Part shown: positions 45,566-53,562 of the stretch, one piece after another | Position numbering within the stretch: position 1 is the stretch's first letter | How the letters are laid out: each line of letters opens with the position of its first letter | From: Mesorhizobium loti CJ3sym | GTDB lineage: Bacteria > Pseudomonadota > Alphaproteobacteria > Rhizobiales > Rhizobiaceae | Assembly: GCF_000472785.1 (NCBI RefSeq) | Contig: NZ_AXAL01000021.1 | Span: forward strand, 79,399-143,398 | Reading direction: 5' to 3' | DNA length: 64,000 bases | Translations under genes and position numbers: made by a program | Notes under the pieces: model-generated | Seen by the model: the letters and a program-made list of their open reading frames with translations, nothing else | Told to the model about the DNA's origin: nothing | The model's database searches: none

Positions 45566-46324
45566 TTATTCGAACACGATCGCCTGCAGCGCGCCGCCAT
45601 TGCGCTTCAGCCAATCCTTGCAGCGGTCGGTGTCGGGGCAGAGTTTTTCGCACAATTTCCAGAATTTCGGGCCGTGGTTCATCTCTTTGAGATGCGCCAC
45701 CTCATGCGCGACGAGGTAGTTTATAACAGGCTGCGGCGCCATCATGATGCGCCAGGAGAAGGACAAATTGCCCTCCGAGGTGCAGGAGCCCCAGCGGCTG
45801 GACGTATCCTTGTAGCGGATCGCCTTGGCGCGCTTGCCGAGCGCCTCGGTGTGCTTGATCACCAGCTTCTCGATCTCCTTCTTGGCCTCGCGCTTCAGGA
45901 AATCGGCGATGCGGCGCGGCAGATGTATGCGGTCGCCATGCACGATCAGCAGCGGTCCGCGCTCATCGCGCGACACGGTGACGGTGCCGCGCTTTGACGA
46001 CTCATGGACGATGCGGTGTGGCACGCCGCGCACCGGGATCTTGATGCCCGGCCGCACCTGCGGGCGCGTCGGCACCTTGGCCAGCCGCTGCTCCAGCCAG
46101 TCCTGGTGGCGTTCGAGGAACCGGTCCACCTCGCCGCGGCGCAGGCCCGGCGGCACGGTGATGCGCAGGCCCTGGCCGCCGGAATCGATGCGCAGCGTCA
46201 GGCGCCGCGCCCGTGCGCTCTCGACGATCTTGAGCGGCAGCGTGCGGCCGGCGACACAGTACTCACGCTCGACGACAGGCGTGGGTTTGGGCTTCGTCAG
46301 ATTGCGGAAGAATCCGATGGTCAT
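45566..46324 (-). CDS. YgjP-like zinc metallopeptidase
   Basis: The 252-aa protein (DUF45/YgjP, SprT-like group) has the zinc-binding HEVAHLKEMNHGPKFW, in which the two histidines of HEVAH and the later His bind the metal. It also has a typical SSRWGSCTSEGNLSFSWR. The first roughly 60 residues are basic and variable. The stop is one base after the plus-strand DUF1851-like gene end, so the two are tightly convergent. The physiological substrate is unknown. Confidence 0.88.
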   Translation of the reverse strand: MTIGFFRNLTKPKPTPVVEREYCVAGRTLPLKIVESARARRLTLRIDSGGQGLRITVPPGLRRGEVDRFLERHQDWLEQRLAKVPTRPQVRPGIKIPVRGVPHRIVHESSKRGTVTVSRDERGPLLIVHGDRIHLPRRIADFLKREAKKEIEKLVIKHTEALGKRAKAIRYKDTSSRWGSCTSEGNLSFSWRIMMAPQPVINYLVAHEVAHLKEMNHGPKFWKLCEKLCPDTDRCKDWLKRNGGALQAIVFE

Positions 46325-46369
46325 GGCGGGACGATACGCGATTCGAGAAAAACGACTAGAACAAAAAAG

Positions 46370-46400
46370 AAACGGCGCCGCTCGCGCGACGCCGTTTTTT
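46370..46400. terminator. Rho-independent terminator, probably bidirectional
   Basis: Stem AAACGGCG (46370-46377) / CGCCGTTT (46390-46397) with T run to 46400 and A-rich sequence (46361-46369) on the left. It lies after the DUF2852 gene stop on the minus strand and before the YgjP-like gene. Confidence 0.8.
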
Positions 46401-46423
46401 ACGTCAGGCCTTGTCGCCGGGCC

Positions 46424-46906
46424 TTAGTCGTCAAGCAGGTTCGAACCCTTGCCACGCTTGGTGGTGGTCGTTCCGGTGCTCGGATCGGTCTTGGCCGGTG
46501 CGGTCGACTTGTTGCGGTTCGCCATGAAGCGATCGAACTCGTCCTGATCCTTGGCGCGGCGCAATTCGCGGGCATACTCGTCGAACTGCGTCAGCATCTC
46601 GTCGAGCTTGCGGCGCTCTTCGTTCAGGCGCTCAAGTTCCTTTTCGCGCCAGTCGTCGAACGCGACGTTGCCAGTGCGAGCGGCGCCATTGCCCCAGCGC
46701 GCGGCCTTGTCGGAACCACGGCGGCAGCCGGCGAAGATGCCGTCGGTGGCGCGGTTGACGTCACGCTTGAAGCCGTCGAGCCGGTCGCCCCAGATGATAT
46801 AGGCGAGCATGGCGAAGCCGAGCGGCCAGAACACCATGAAACCGATCACCATCAACGCGATGGTCGCCGGGGTCCAGGCCGGGCGGATCAATGCAGATGT
46901 GTTCAT
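46424..46906 (-). CDS. DUF2852 family membrane protein
   Basis: A 160-aa protein with an N-terminal membrane segment (PATIALMVIGFMVFWPLGFAMLAYIIWG), a Gly/Arg stretch and a coiled-coil-like helix (REKELERLNEERRKLDEMLTQFDEYARELRRAKDQDEFDRFMANR). This layout is that of DUF2852, common in Rhizobiales. It has no known activity. It is followed by its own terminator. Confidence 0.85.
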   Translation of the reverse strand: MNTSALIRPAWTPATIALMVIGFMVFWPLGFAMLAYIIWGDRLDGFKRDVNRATDGIFAGCRRGSDKAARWGNGAARTGNVAFDDWREKELERLNEERRKLDEMLTQFDEYARELRRAKDQDEFDRFMANRNKSTAPAKTDPSTGTTTTKRGKGSNLLDD

Positions 46907-47023
46907 TTTCTCCCATTCCTTCGGTTGGAGACAGCCAAACCCGGCTGCGTGGAATCGAAATGGGAAAGAGAAAACGGCGATTCAAGACAATGCTGGCCAA
47001 AACCGGACAAGGGTTTGAAATGA

Positions 47024-48166
47024 TTATCGCTTTTTAAGCATATCGAGGAAAAGCACGACCAGCCCGGCAATCAGCCCCCAGAATGCGGCGCCGACGCCGA
47101 ACAATGTCAGCCCGGAGGCGGTGACGACGAAGGTGACGGTGGCGGCCATACGATCACCCTCGTCCTTCAGCGCGATTGCCAGCGCGTTGGCGAGCGACGC
47201 CATCAGCGCCAGACCCGCCACCAGCACGATCAGGCTCTGCGGCAGGACGGCGAAGATCGCCACCAGCGAGGCGCCGAAAATCGCGAAGATGAGATAGGCA
47301 AGCGCATAGAACGGCCCGGTCTTCCAGCGCTCGGCCGGGTCGGGATGGACATCTGGACCCGTGCAGATCGCCGCCGAAATGGCAGCAAGATTGGTGGTCG
47401 AGCCGCCGAACGGTGCCGACAGCAGCGAAAACAGGCCGGTGATGCCGATCAGCGGGCCGGGCTCGGGCTGATAGCCGGCGGCGCGCAGCACGGCGAGACC
47501 CGACAGGTTTTGTGAAGCCATGGTGACGAGGTAGAGCGGCAGCGCTAGGCCGATGATCGCCTTGGCGGTGAAATCAGGTGTGATCAGCGTCAGCGTCGAC
47601 AGTTCGGGTGTCGGCAGGCCGCCGACACGGCCGGTGAGGAACGCGGCGAGACCGCCACCGATCAGCACCGCCAGCACCGACAGCGCCGGATTGAACAGGC
47701 GGATAATGAAGAAGGCCGCGATCAGAGGCAGGATCAGCCACGGGTCTACCGGGATGGTCTTGACCGCATTGAGGGCGAAGGTGACGACGATGCCGGCCAG
47801 CATGCCGGAAGCGACGGAAGGCGGAATCCTGGAGATCAACTGCGTCAAGGGCCGAAACAGGCCGGTGGCGATCAACAGGATGGCGGTGACGATGAAGGCG
47901 GCGACCGCCTCGCCGATCGAAAAGCCGCTCGATGCCGCCATCAGCGCCAGGCCCGGCGTCGACCAGGCTGTGATGACAGGCATTTTCGTGCGCCAGGACA
48001 GCCACAGGCTTTCGATCGCCATGGCCAGGCAAACGGTTGTCACCCAGCTTGCCGTCTGAATCTGCGTCGCACCGACCGCGTGGGCGGCAGCAATGACGAT
48101 GGCCAGCGTGCCGCCGAAACCGACGATGGCCGCGACAAAGGCCGAGATCGGGATGGAAAGGCGCAT
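47024..48166 (-). CDS. BenE-family (benzoate/H+ symporter-like) transporter
   Basis: The 380-aa inner-membrane protein has about 12 hydrophobic helices. The BenE family is suggested by WSTPGLALMAASSGFSIGEAVAAF, FGGSTTNLAAISAAICTGPDVHPDPAERW and a late YALAYLIFAIFGA. The ATG 48166 is chosen; a GTG at 48172 would overlap the previous stop codon. It is coupled to the upstream hydrolase. Substrate is unknown; no benzoate catabolic genes are close by, so transport of another aromatic or purine-like compound is possible. Confidence 0.83.
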   Translation of the reverse strand: MRLSIPISAFVAAIVGFGGTLAIVIAAAHAVGATQIQTASWVTTVCLAMAIESLWLSWRTKMPVITAWSTPGLALMAASSGFSIGEAVAAFIVTAILLIATGLFRPLTQLISRIPPSVASGMLAGIVVTFALNAVKTIPVDPWLILPLIAAFFIIRLFNPALSVLAVLIGGGLAAFLTGRVGGLPTPELSTLTLITPDFTAKAIIGLALPLYLVTMASQNLSGLAVLRAAGYQPEPGPLIGITGLFSLLSAPFGGSTTNLAAISAAICTGPDVHPDPAERWKTGPFYALAYLIFAIFGASLVAIFAVLPQSLIVLVAGLALMASLANALAIALKDEGDRMAATVTFVVTASGLTLFGVGAAFWGLIAGLVVLFLDMLKKR

Positions 48167-48168
48167 CG

Positions 48169-48939
48169 TCACTTGCCCCGCCCGGCCATGTCGCCGACCG
48201 CCCGCACCAGCATGTCGAGGTCCTGCGACCGCGACAGGCGGTGGTCGCCGTCGGGAATGAGCGACAGCGTGACATCGTCGGCCGGGAGCAGGCTGACCAG
48301 CTTCAGCGCGTGGCTCGACGGCACGTCCGCATCGGCCAGGCCCTGCAGGATGTGGACCGGGCAGTGGGTGTCGATCGGGCCGGTCATGACCCGGTTGTTT
48401 CGCCCGTCCTCGATCAGCGCACGCGTGTAGATATAAGGCTCGGCGGAATAGTCGGATGGCTCGGCGAAAAACCCCTTTTCGGCAAGGTCGCGCTTTTGCG
48501 CCTCGGTCAGCACCGGCTCGACCAGTTCAGAGGTAAAATCCGGCGCCGGCGCCAGCAGCACCAGGCCGACCACCTTTGCGTCGCCCACCTTGCGCAGTTC
48601 CTGCACCATCCGCAGCGCGATCCACGCGCCCATCGAGGAGCCGACCAGAATCTGGCTGCCGCTGGTGAAACGCCGGAAGACGGCAAGGCTTTGCGACAGC
48701 CATGTCGAAATCGTGCCGTCGGCAAAGGCGCCGCCGGATTCGCCGTGGCCCGAATAATCATGGCGCAGAAAGGCACGGCCCTCTTTTGCCGCCCAGTCCG
48801 ACATCGTCTGCGCTTTCGTGCCCAGCATGTCCGACTTGTAGCCGCCCAGCCAGACAATGCCGGGCGCTGAGCCCGCAGTATGGCGCACCGCGATGCGTGT
48901 TCCATCAACATCGAGAAAGGTTGGGGGCGTGGCGGTCAT
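48169..48939 (-). CDS. Alpha/beta hydrolase (ABHD10-like)
   Basis: The 256-aa serine hydrolase has nucleophile S102 in VGSSMGAW, LRHDYSGHGESGG for the oxyanion region, and a C-terminal IPDGDHRLSR with the catalytic histidine. This arrangement is like the mitochondrial ABHD10 (palmitoyl/glucuronide esterase). Start 48939 has GAGGAAAT upstream. It overlaps or abuts the transporter start, suggesting an import plus hydrolysis pair; the substrate is unknown. Confidence 0.83.
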   Translation of the reverse strand: MTATPPTFLDVDGTRIAVRHTAGSAPGIVWLGGYKSDMLGTKAQTMSDWAAKEGRAFLRHDYSGHGESGGAFADGTISTWLSQSLAVFRRFTSGSQILVGSSMGAWIALRMVQELRKVGDAKVVGLVLLAPAPDFTSELVEPVLTEAQKRDLAEKGFFAEPSDYSAEPYIYTRALIEDGRNNRVMTGPIDTHCPVHILQGLADADVPSSHALKLVSLLPADDVTLSLIPDGDHRLSRSQDLDMLVRAVGDMAGRGK

Positions 48940-49161
48940 GGCTATTTCCTCAGGCCGCTCTTTTGGCACGGGGTTCTTGTGACACAGCCACAGGCGTGGC
49001 GAAAAGTGCTCGCGCTGCTTCTTTGTTTGGTACAGGCCAGTGATCAGGGTGATTTTCTGTCAATGCTGTGCTATTGACTCCGCCCGCGCGCTCACCACAT
49101 TGGCGCGTCCAGACATCAGACCGACAAAACCCGGAACGAAACGGCCAAGGAGACCACGACC

Positions 49162-49698
49162 ATTCGCAGACCTTTCAAAGCAGCGGCGCCGACCAAGGAT
49201 GGGCCGCGCTCCAACCGTGATATCCGGGTTCCCCGGGTCCAGCTTATCGACGCCGATGGCCAGAACCGCGGCGATACTTCCATCAACGACGCGTTGCTGT
49301 TGGCCGAAGAGGCCGGGCTCGATCTGGTCGAGATATCGCCCAATGCGGTGCCCCCCGTCGTAAAGATCCTCGATCTCGGCAAGTTGAAATACGCCAACCA
49401 GAAGAAGGCGGCCGAGGCGCGCAAGAACCAGAAGGTCATCGAGATCAAGGAGATCAAGATGCGCCCGAACATCGACAGCCATGACTATGAGACCAAGATG
49501 AAGGCGGTGCGCCGCTTCTTCGAGGAAGGCGACAAGGTCAAGCTGACGCTGCGCTTCCGTGGTCGTGAGATGGCGCATATGGAGCTCGGCATGCAGCTTC
49601 TGAACAAGGTGCGCGAGGAAGTGGCGACCATTGCAAAGGTCGAGGCGGAGCCGAAGCTCGAAGGCCGCCAGATGATGATGGTGCTGGCGCCGCGCTGA
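49162..49698 (+). CDS. infC: Translation initiation factor IF-3 (ATT start)
   Basis: The 178-aa IF3 binds the 30S subunit, prevents 50S joining and checks the start codon. The start is the non-canonical ATT at 49162, preceded by AAGGAG at 49147-49152. From there the N-domain reads RRPFKAAAPTKDGPRSNRDIRVPRV and continues in frame through LAEEAGLDLVEISPNAVPPV to the C-domain with EIKEIKMRPNIDSHDYETK and KLTLRFRGREMAH. The first ATG/CTG-type starts later in the frame would remove the N-domain. ATT starts in infC permit autoregulation, known from E. coli. Confidence 0.93.
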   Translation: MRRPFKAAAPTKDGPRSNRDIRVPRVQLIDADGQNRGDTSINDALLLAEEAGLDLVEISPNAVPPVVKILDLGKLKYANQKKAAEARKNQKVIEIKEIKMRPNIDSHDYETKMKAVRRFFEEGDKVKLTLRFRGREMAHMELGMQLLNKVREEVATIAKVEAEPKLEGRQMMMVLAPR

Positions 49699-49876
49699 AG
49701 CGCGCCGCCAGCGATTGCATCAGATCACGGCGTGGTCACGTTAAGGTTAGGCGTGGTCATCTCGCGTAAAATCCGCCTGAATTGTGTTACAGGCCGTCCC
49801 GGCGATTGGCGGGACGCCTGTTTGCCAGCAAAAGCTGCGATCGCCGGCTCAGCTTCTCGACGATCGGACTCCTGAC

Positions 49877-50527
49877 ATGGTCGAAGACGTAAAATCCCCG
49901 GATGCCAAGCCCTTGAAGCACGAGCTGGGCAACTACCAGCAGATGCGCCGGCTGGTGCTTGCCGTGCTCGTGGTGGTGCTGTTCCTGGCGCTGCTGTTCG
50001 GGCAATCGACCTTTCCGCCGGATACGCCGGTGCACGAGTCGATCGAGATGTTCGGCGTGCTGCTGATTTTTCTAGGTATCTGCGGGCGCCTCTGGGCGAC
50101 GCTTTACATAGGGGGGCGCAAATCCTCCGAAGTGGTGACGGGCGGGCCCTATTCGATCACCCGCAATCCTCTCTATGTCTTCTCGACCGTGGCCGCGGCC
50201 GGCGTCGGCGCGCAGATCGGCTCCTTCTCGGGCATCATCCTGTTCGCACTGCTTTGCGCGGGCGCCTTTCACATCGTCATCCTGCGCGAGGAAAAATTCC
50301 TCAAGGTGGCGCTCGGCGCGCCCTACCAGGCCTATCTGGACAAGGTGCCACGCTTCTTTCCCAAACTCTCGCTTTACGAGGAAGGCGATACCGGCAGTTT
50401 CAAGCCGCGCCTGCTGCTCACCACGCTGCTCGACGGGCTGGTATTCCTGATCGCGCTGCCCGCCTTCGAACTGATCGACGGCGCCCAGCTGTCGGGCATG
50501 CTGCCGGTCTGGTTCACCCTGCCCTGA
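49877..50527 (+). CDS. Isoprenylcysteine methyltransferase-like membrane protein
   Basis: The 216-aa protein has four to five membrane helices and the pattern GPYSITRNPLYVFSTV followed by REEKFLK...PYQAYLDKVPRFFP. This is the mark of the PEMT/ICMT-type methyltransferase fold (SAM-binding through RNP/EE motifs). Start ATG 49877 is chosen because it precedes the first charged segment; no strong ribosome site is visible. The methyl acceptor in bacteria is unknown. It lies between infC and rpmI. Confidence 0.78.
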   Translation: MVEDVKSPDAKPLKHELGNYQQMRRLVLAVLVVVLFLALLFGQSTFPPDTPVHESIEMFGVLLIFLGICGRLWATLYIGGRKSSEVVTGGPYSITRNPLYVFSTVAAAGVGAQIGSFSGIILFALLCAGAFHIVILREEKFLKVALGAPYQAYLDKVPRFFPKLSLYEEGDTGSFKPRLLLTTLLDGLVFLIALPAFELIDGAQLSGMLPVWFTLP

Positions 50528-50601
50528 CCGGGGACAGAGCGTCGCACGGCTTCAGGTGTTGCGCGCTGGCCATCTTTGACGTATAGGACCGCCGTTCAAG
50601 A

Positions 50602-50633
50602 AAACCGCCCGGCAGGGCATGCCGTGGCGGTTT
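50602..50633 (+). promoter_or_regulatory. Stem-loop in the rpmI leader
   Basis: Arms AAACCGCC (50602-50609) / GGCGGTTT (50626-50633) surround a second GGCAGGGCATGCC-type pairing. The following TTTCATTTGCTTTT is only partly T-rich. It could be a terminator after the ICMT-like gene or a leader structure for rpmI-rplT. Confidence 0.45.
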
Positions 50634-50709
50634 CATTTGCTTTTCGGGCTTTGGTCGGCCTGAAGCGAACAAGAAGCGCGATAGTGCGCCAACGAGACGG
50701 AGTAGCAAA

Positions 50710-50913
50710 ATGCCCAAGATGAAGACCAAATCGGCCGCCAAGAAGCGGTTCAAGATCACAGGTACGGGTAAAGTCCTGTCGGCTGCGGCCGGCAAGCGTC
50801 ACGGCATGATCAAGCGTTCCAACAAGTTCATTCGAAATGCCCGCGGCACGATGGTTCTGGCTGAACCGGATGGCAAGAAGGTCATCAAGAATTTTCTGCC
50901 GAACGGCCTCTAA
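50710..50913 (+). CDS. rpmI: 50S ribosomal protein L35
   Basis: The 67-aa L35: MPKMKTKSAAKKRFKITGTGKV is nearly invariant, followed by RHGMIKRSNKFIRNARG. It is basic and binds rRNA in the large subunit. It is the usual neighbour of rplT, 88 bases downstream, with a palindrome between them. Confidence 0.97.
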   Translation: MPKMKTKSAAKKRFKITGTGKVLSAAAGKRHGMIKRSNKFIRNARGTMVLAEPDGKKVIKNFLPNGL

Positions 50914-50943
50914 GGCATTCGGTCCGGACACGCATCAGTTTTA

Positions 50944-50984
50944 CGCAATTCGGAACGGAAAGCCGCCAGGCACCTGGAATTGCT
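50944..50984. repeat. Intergenic palindrome, type C, copy 1
   Basis: Arms GCAATTC (50945-50951) and GAATTGC (50977-50983) enclose CGGAACGGAAAGCCGCCAGG. It lies between rpmI and rplT and just ahead of the rplT ribosome site. A closely related copy occurs at 60128-60163. Confidence 0.7.
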
Positions 50985-51001
50985 TTTAAGGAGATCATGA
51001 C

Positions 51002-51403
51002 ATGGCACGCGTAAAGAGAGGCGTCACCTCGCACGCCAAGCACAAGAAGGTCCTGAAAGCCGCCAAAGGCTTCTACGGCCGTCGCAAGAACACCATCCGC
51101 ATCGCCAAGCAGGCGGTGGAAAAGTCGATGCAGTACGCGTATCGCGACCGCAAGAACCGCAAGCGCTCGTTCCGCGCGCTGTGGATCCAGCGCATCAACG
51201 CCGCGACGCACGAGCATGGCCTGACCTATGGCCGCTTCATCGATGGCCTCAACAAGTCGGGCATCGAGATCGATCGCAAGATCCTGTCGGACATGGCCAT
51301 CCACGAGCCGCAGGCTTTCGCAGCCCTGGTCGCCAAGGCCAAGGTCGCGCTCGAATATCTGAAGAACACCACGCCGAACGCTTTTGAAAGCGCTGTCGCC
51401 TAA
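51002..51403 (+). CDS. rplT: 50S ribosomal protein L20
   Basis: The 133-aa L20: MARVKRGVTSHAKHKKVLKAAKGFYGRRKN then AYRDRKNRKRSFRALWIQRINAA, typical of the family. It binds 23S rRNA early in assembly and in many bacteria represses its own operon. ATG 51002 follows AAGGAG at about 50987-50992. A terminator follows. Confidence 0.98.
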   Translation: MARVKRGVTSHAKHKKVLKAAKGFYGRRKNTIRIAKQAVEKSMQYAYRDRKNRKRSFRALWIQRINAATHEHGLTYGRFIDGLNKSGIEIDRKILSDMAIHEPQAFAALVAKAKVALEYLKNTTPNAFESAVA

Positions 51404-51442
51404 GACCAGCGCTTCCCAAGCATTCGCAATTCTGATTTGGGG

Positions 51443-51474
51443 AACCCGCGCTGGCACGGCTGGCGCGGGTTTTT
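51443..51474 (+). terminator. Rho-independent terminator of rplT
   Basis: Stem AACCCGCGC (51443-51451) / GCGCGGGTT (51463-51471), followed by TTTTCTT. It separates rpmI-rplT from pheS. Confidence 0.88.
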
Positions 51475-51488
51475 CTTATGCCTGATGT

Positions 51489-51521
51489 AACCAAAATGGT
51501 GACACCGAAACCAAAATGGTG
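51489..51521. repeat. Short direct repeat before pheS
   Basis: AACCAAAATGGTG occurs at 51489-51501 and again at 51509-51521, a 13-base exact repeat with a 20-base period. The first copy begins just after the terminator. It may be a chance duplication or a pair of binding sites in the pheS promoter. Confidence 0.5.
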
Positions 51522-51548
51522 CCGGTCGCCGATCGAGAGAGTTTCGCC

Positions 51549-52646
51549 GTGAACGCCACCGCTGGAAATCTTGAAACCCTGGAAGCTTCACTGCTGGCCG
51601 ACATCGCGTCGGCAGCCGATGAGCCGGCCATCGAAGCCGTGCGCATCGCTGCCTTCGGCAAGAAGGGCACCGTGTCCGAGATGCTGAAGACGCTCGGCGC
51701 CATGACCACCGAAGAGCGCCAGCTCAAGGGCCCTGTCATCAACGGTCTCAAGAACCGCGTTACCGAGGCGCTGACGGCCCGCAAGGCCGAATTGAAAGAC
51801 GTAGCGATCGCCGCCCGCCTTGCCGCCGAAAAGGTCGACGTGACGCTGCCGGTGCGGCAGTCGCCAGCCGAGCGCGGCCGCATCCATCCGATCAGCCAGG
51901 TCATCGACGAGATCGCGGCGATCTTCGGCGATCTCGGCTTCGCCATCGCCGAAGGTCCCGATATCGAGACCGACTATTACAATTTCACCGCGCTGAATTT
52001 CCCAGAGGGGCATCCGGCCCGCGAGATGCACGACACCTTCTTCTTCCAGCCGGACGAGAAGGGCGAGCGCAAGCTTTTGCGCACGCACACCTCGCCGGTG
52101 CAGATCCGCACCATGGAGAAGCAGAAGCCGCCGATCCGCATTGTCATCCCGGGCAAGACCTACCGCCAGGATTCGGACGCCACCCACTCGCCGATGTTCC
52201 ATCAGGTCGAGGGTCTGGTGATCGACAAGACAGCCAATGTCGCCAACATGAAGTGGGTGCTGGAGGAGTTCTGTAAGGCCTTCTTCGAGGTGCCCTCTGT
52301 CAAGATGCGCTTCCGGCCGTCCTTCTTCCCGTTCACCGAGCCAAGCCTCGAGGTCGACATCCAGTGCGATCGCTCGCGGCCCGGCGAAGTGCGCTTCGGC
52401 GAAGGCTCCGACTGGATGGAGATCCTCGGCTGCGGCATGGTGCACCCCAACGTGCTGCGCGCCGGCGGTCTCGATCCCGACGAGTATCAGGGCTTTGCCT
52501 GGGGCATGGGCATCGACCGCATCGCCATGCTGAAATACGGCATGCCGGACCTGCGCGCCTTCTTCGACGCCGACGTGCGCTGGTTGTCGCATTACGGCTT
52601 CAGGCCGCTCGACATGCCGACATTGTTCGGAGGCTTGAGCGCGTGA
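51549..52646 (+). CDS. pheS: Phenylalanyl-tRNA synthetase alpha subunit
   Basis: The 365-aa class II synthetase subunit charges tRNA-Phe together with PheT. It has an N-terminal coiled coil, motif 2 region FRPSFFPFTEPSLEVDIQC, GCGMVHPNVLRAGG and motif 3 GFAWGMGIDRIAML. The GTG start at 51549 behind GAGAGAG fits the family length; the frame is open 11 codons earlier. The last 51 bases recur, slightly changed, at 53093-53143 downstream of the ASCH gene. Its stop overlaps the next start (GTGA). Confidence 0.95.
   Translation: MNATAGNLETLEASLLADIASAADEPAIEAVRIAAFGKKGTVSEMLKTLGAMTTEERQLKGPVINGLKNRVTEALTARKAELKDVAIAARLAAEKVDVTLPVRQSPAERGRIHPISQVIDEIAAIFGDLGFAIAEGPDIETDYYNFTALNFPEGHPAREMHDTFFFQPDEKGERKLLRTHTSPVQIRTMEKQKPPIRIVIPGKTYRQDSDATHSPMFHQVEGLVIDKTANVANMKWVLEEFCKAFFEVPSVKMRFRPSFFPFTEPSLEVDIQCDRSRPGEVRFGEGSDWMEILGCGMVHPNVLRAGGLDPDEYQGFAWGMGIDRIAMLKYGMPDLRAFFDADVRWLSHYGFRPLDMPTLFGGLSA
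52596..52646 (+). repeat. pheS 3' end, donor copy of a direct repeat
   Basis: The 51 bases coding GFRPLDMPTLFGGLSA plus stop match 53093-53143 at 44 of 51 positions. The two copies flank the ASCH gene. Confidence 0.85.
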
Positions 52647-53065
52647 GCGGAGCTGCCGATCCCTATGCGGACGCAGTGACCTTCCGCTTCGGCGACAGTC
52701 CCGAACTCGCTGACGCGTTGCTGGCGCTGGTAATGTCGGGACGCAAGACCGCGACCTGCGGCGCATTGCGTGACTATGGCGGCGCCGAGCCGGCGCCGGA
52801 GGTGGGTCGCCGCGATGTCGTGCTCGATGGCAGCGGCCGGCGCGCGGCGGTCATCGAGACGGTCGAGGCGATCGTGCGGCGCTTCGACGAGGTCGACGCC
52901 GACTTTGCCCGCGACGAGGGCGAAGGCGATCTGAGCTATGAATACTGGCACGAAGCCCATCGCGCCTATTTCGAGCGCAATGGCGGCTTTTCGCCAGACA
53001 TGAAACTGGTTTGCGAACGCTTCCGTCTGGTCGAAGTGTTCGCTGAAGAAGACGCGAAAGTGTGA
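52643..53065 (+). CDS. ASCH-domain protein
   Basis: A 140-aa protein with the ASCH fold, an RNA-binding or nucleotide-related domain similar to PUA: LVMSGRKTATCGALRDY, GRRDVVLDGSGRRAAVIETVEAIVRRFDEV, and FARDEGEGDLSYEYWHEAHRAYFERNG. The GTG start overlaps the pheS stop by 4 bases. It is located between two copies of the pheS 3' end, so it looks inserted into an older pheS-GFA-pheT order. ASCH proteins include an N4-acetylcytidine amidohydrolase, but the activity here is unknown. Confidence 0.85.
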   Translation: MSGAADPYADAVTFRFGDSPELADALLALVMSGRKTATCGALRDYGGAEPAPEVGRRDVVLDGSGRRAAVIETVEAIVRRFDEVDADFARDEGEGDLSYEYWHEAHRAYFERNGGFSPDMKLVCERFRLVEVFAEEDAKV

Positions 53066-53092
53066 GACGATGAACTGCTATCAGAGCTGTGC

Positions 53093-53143
53093 GGCTTCCG
53101 GCCGCTCGACATGTCGACCCTGTTCGGGGGCCTGAGCGCATGA
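53093..53143 (+). repeat. Remnant duplicate of the pheS 3' end
   Basis: The fragment reads GFRPLDMSTLFGGLSA and ends in TGA, in a frame matching pheS. It differs from the true pheS end at 7 of 51 positions; six are synonymous and one changes Pro to Ser. The break in similarity is abrupt at 53093. It ends overlapping the start of the GFA gene, as the genuine pheS end may once have done. Confidence 0.82.
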
Positions 53144-53562
53144 CAGCGCCCCACACTGGCGGCTGCCGCTGCGGCGCCGTGCGGTTCGAGGTTTCCGTCG
53201 AACCGCACCACGTCAGCTATTGCCATTGCGGCGATTGCCGGAGGGCGAGCGGCGCGCCGGTATCGGCGTTTGTCGGCTTCCTGATCGACAAGGTGGCGTT
53301 TACGGGCAAGGCGCTGAAGATGTACGAGAACGGGCCGGTGACGCGCTCGTTCTGCGGCATCTGCGGCTCGCCGATCGCCTATGTCGACGAGCGGCTGGAG
53401 GACGATATCTACTTCATGCTCGGCGCGATGGACATGCCGGCCGATTTCGAACCGACGCAGCATGCCTATGTGAGTGAGCAGCTTCCTTTCCTGCATATGT
53501 CCGACGAGCTGCCAAGACATCTGAAAACAAGCGTCAAAAGACCAGACGGAACAATCCAATGA
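53140..53562 (+). CDS. GFA/CENP-V domain zinc protein
   Basis: The 140-aa protein has the GFA fold (glutathione-dependent formaldehyde-activating enzyme-like). Zinc ligands are C9 and C11 in GGCRCGAVRFE, C28, C30 and C33 in YCHCGDCRRASG, and C72 and C75 in SFCGICGSPI. Most family members have no proven activity; a role with thiol or aldehyde adducts is possible. Its ATG overlaps the stop of the pheS remnant, and its stop overlaps pheT by 4 bases. Confidence 0.87.
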   Translation: MTAPHTGGCRCGAVRFEVSVEPHHVSYCHCGDCRRASGAPVSAFVGFLIDKVAFTGKALKMYENGPVTRSFCGICGSPIAYVDERLEDDIYFMLGAMDMPADFEPTQHAYVSEQLPFLHMSDELPRHLKTSVKRPDGTIQ

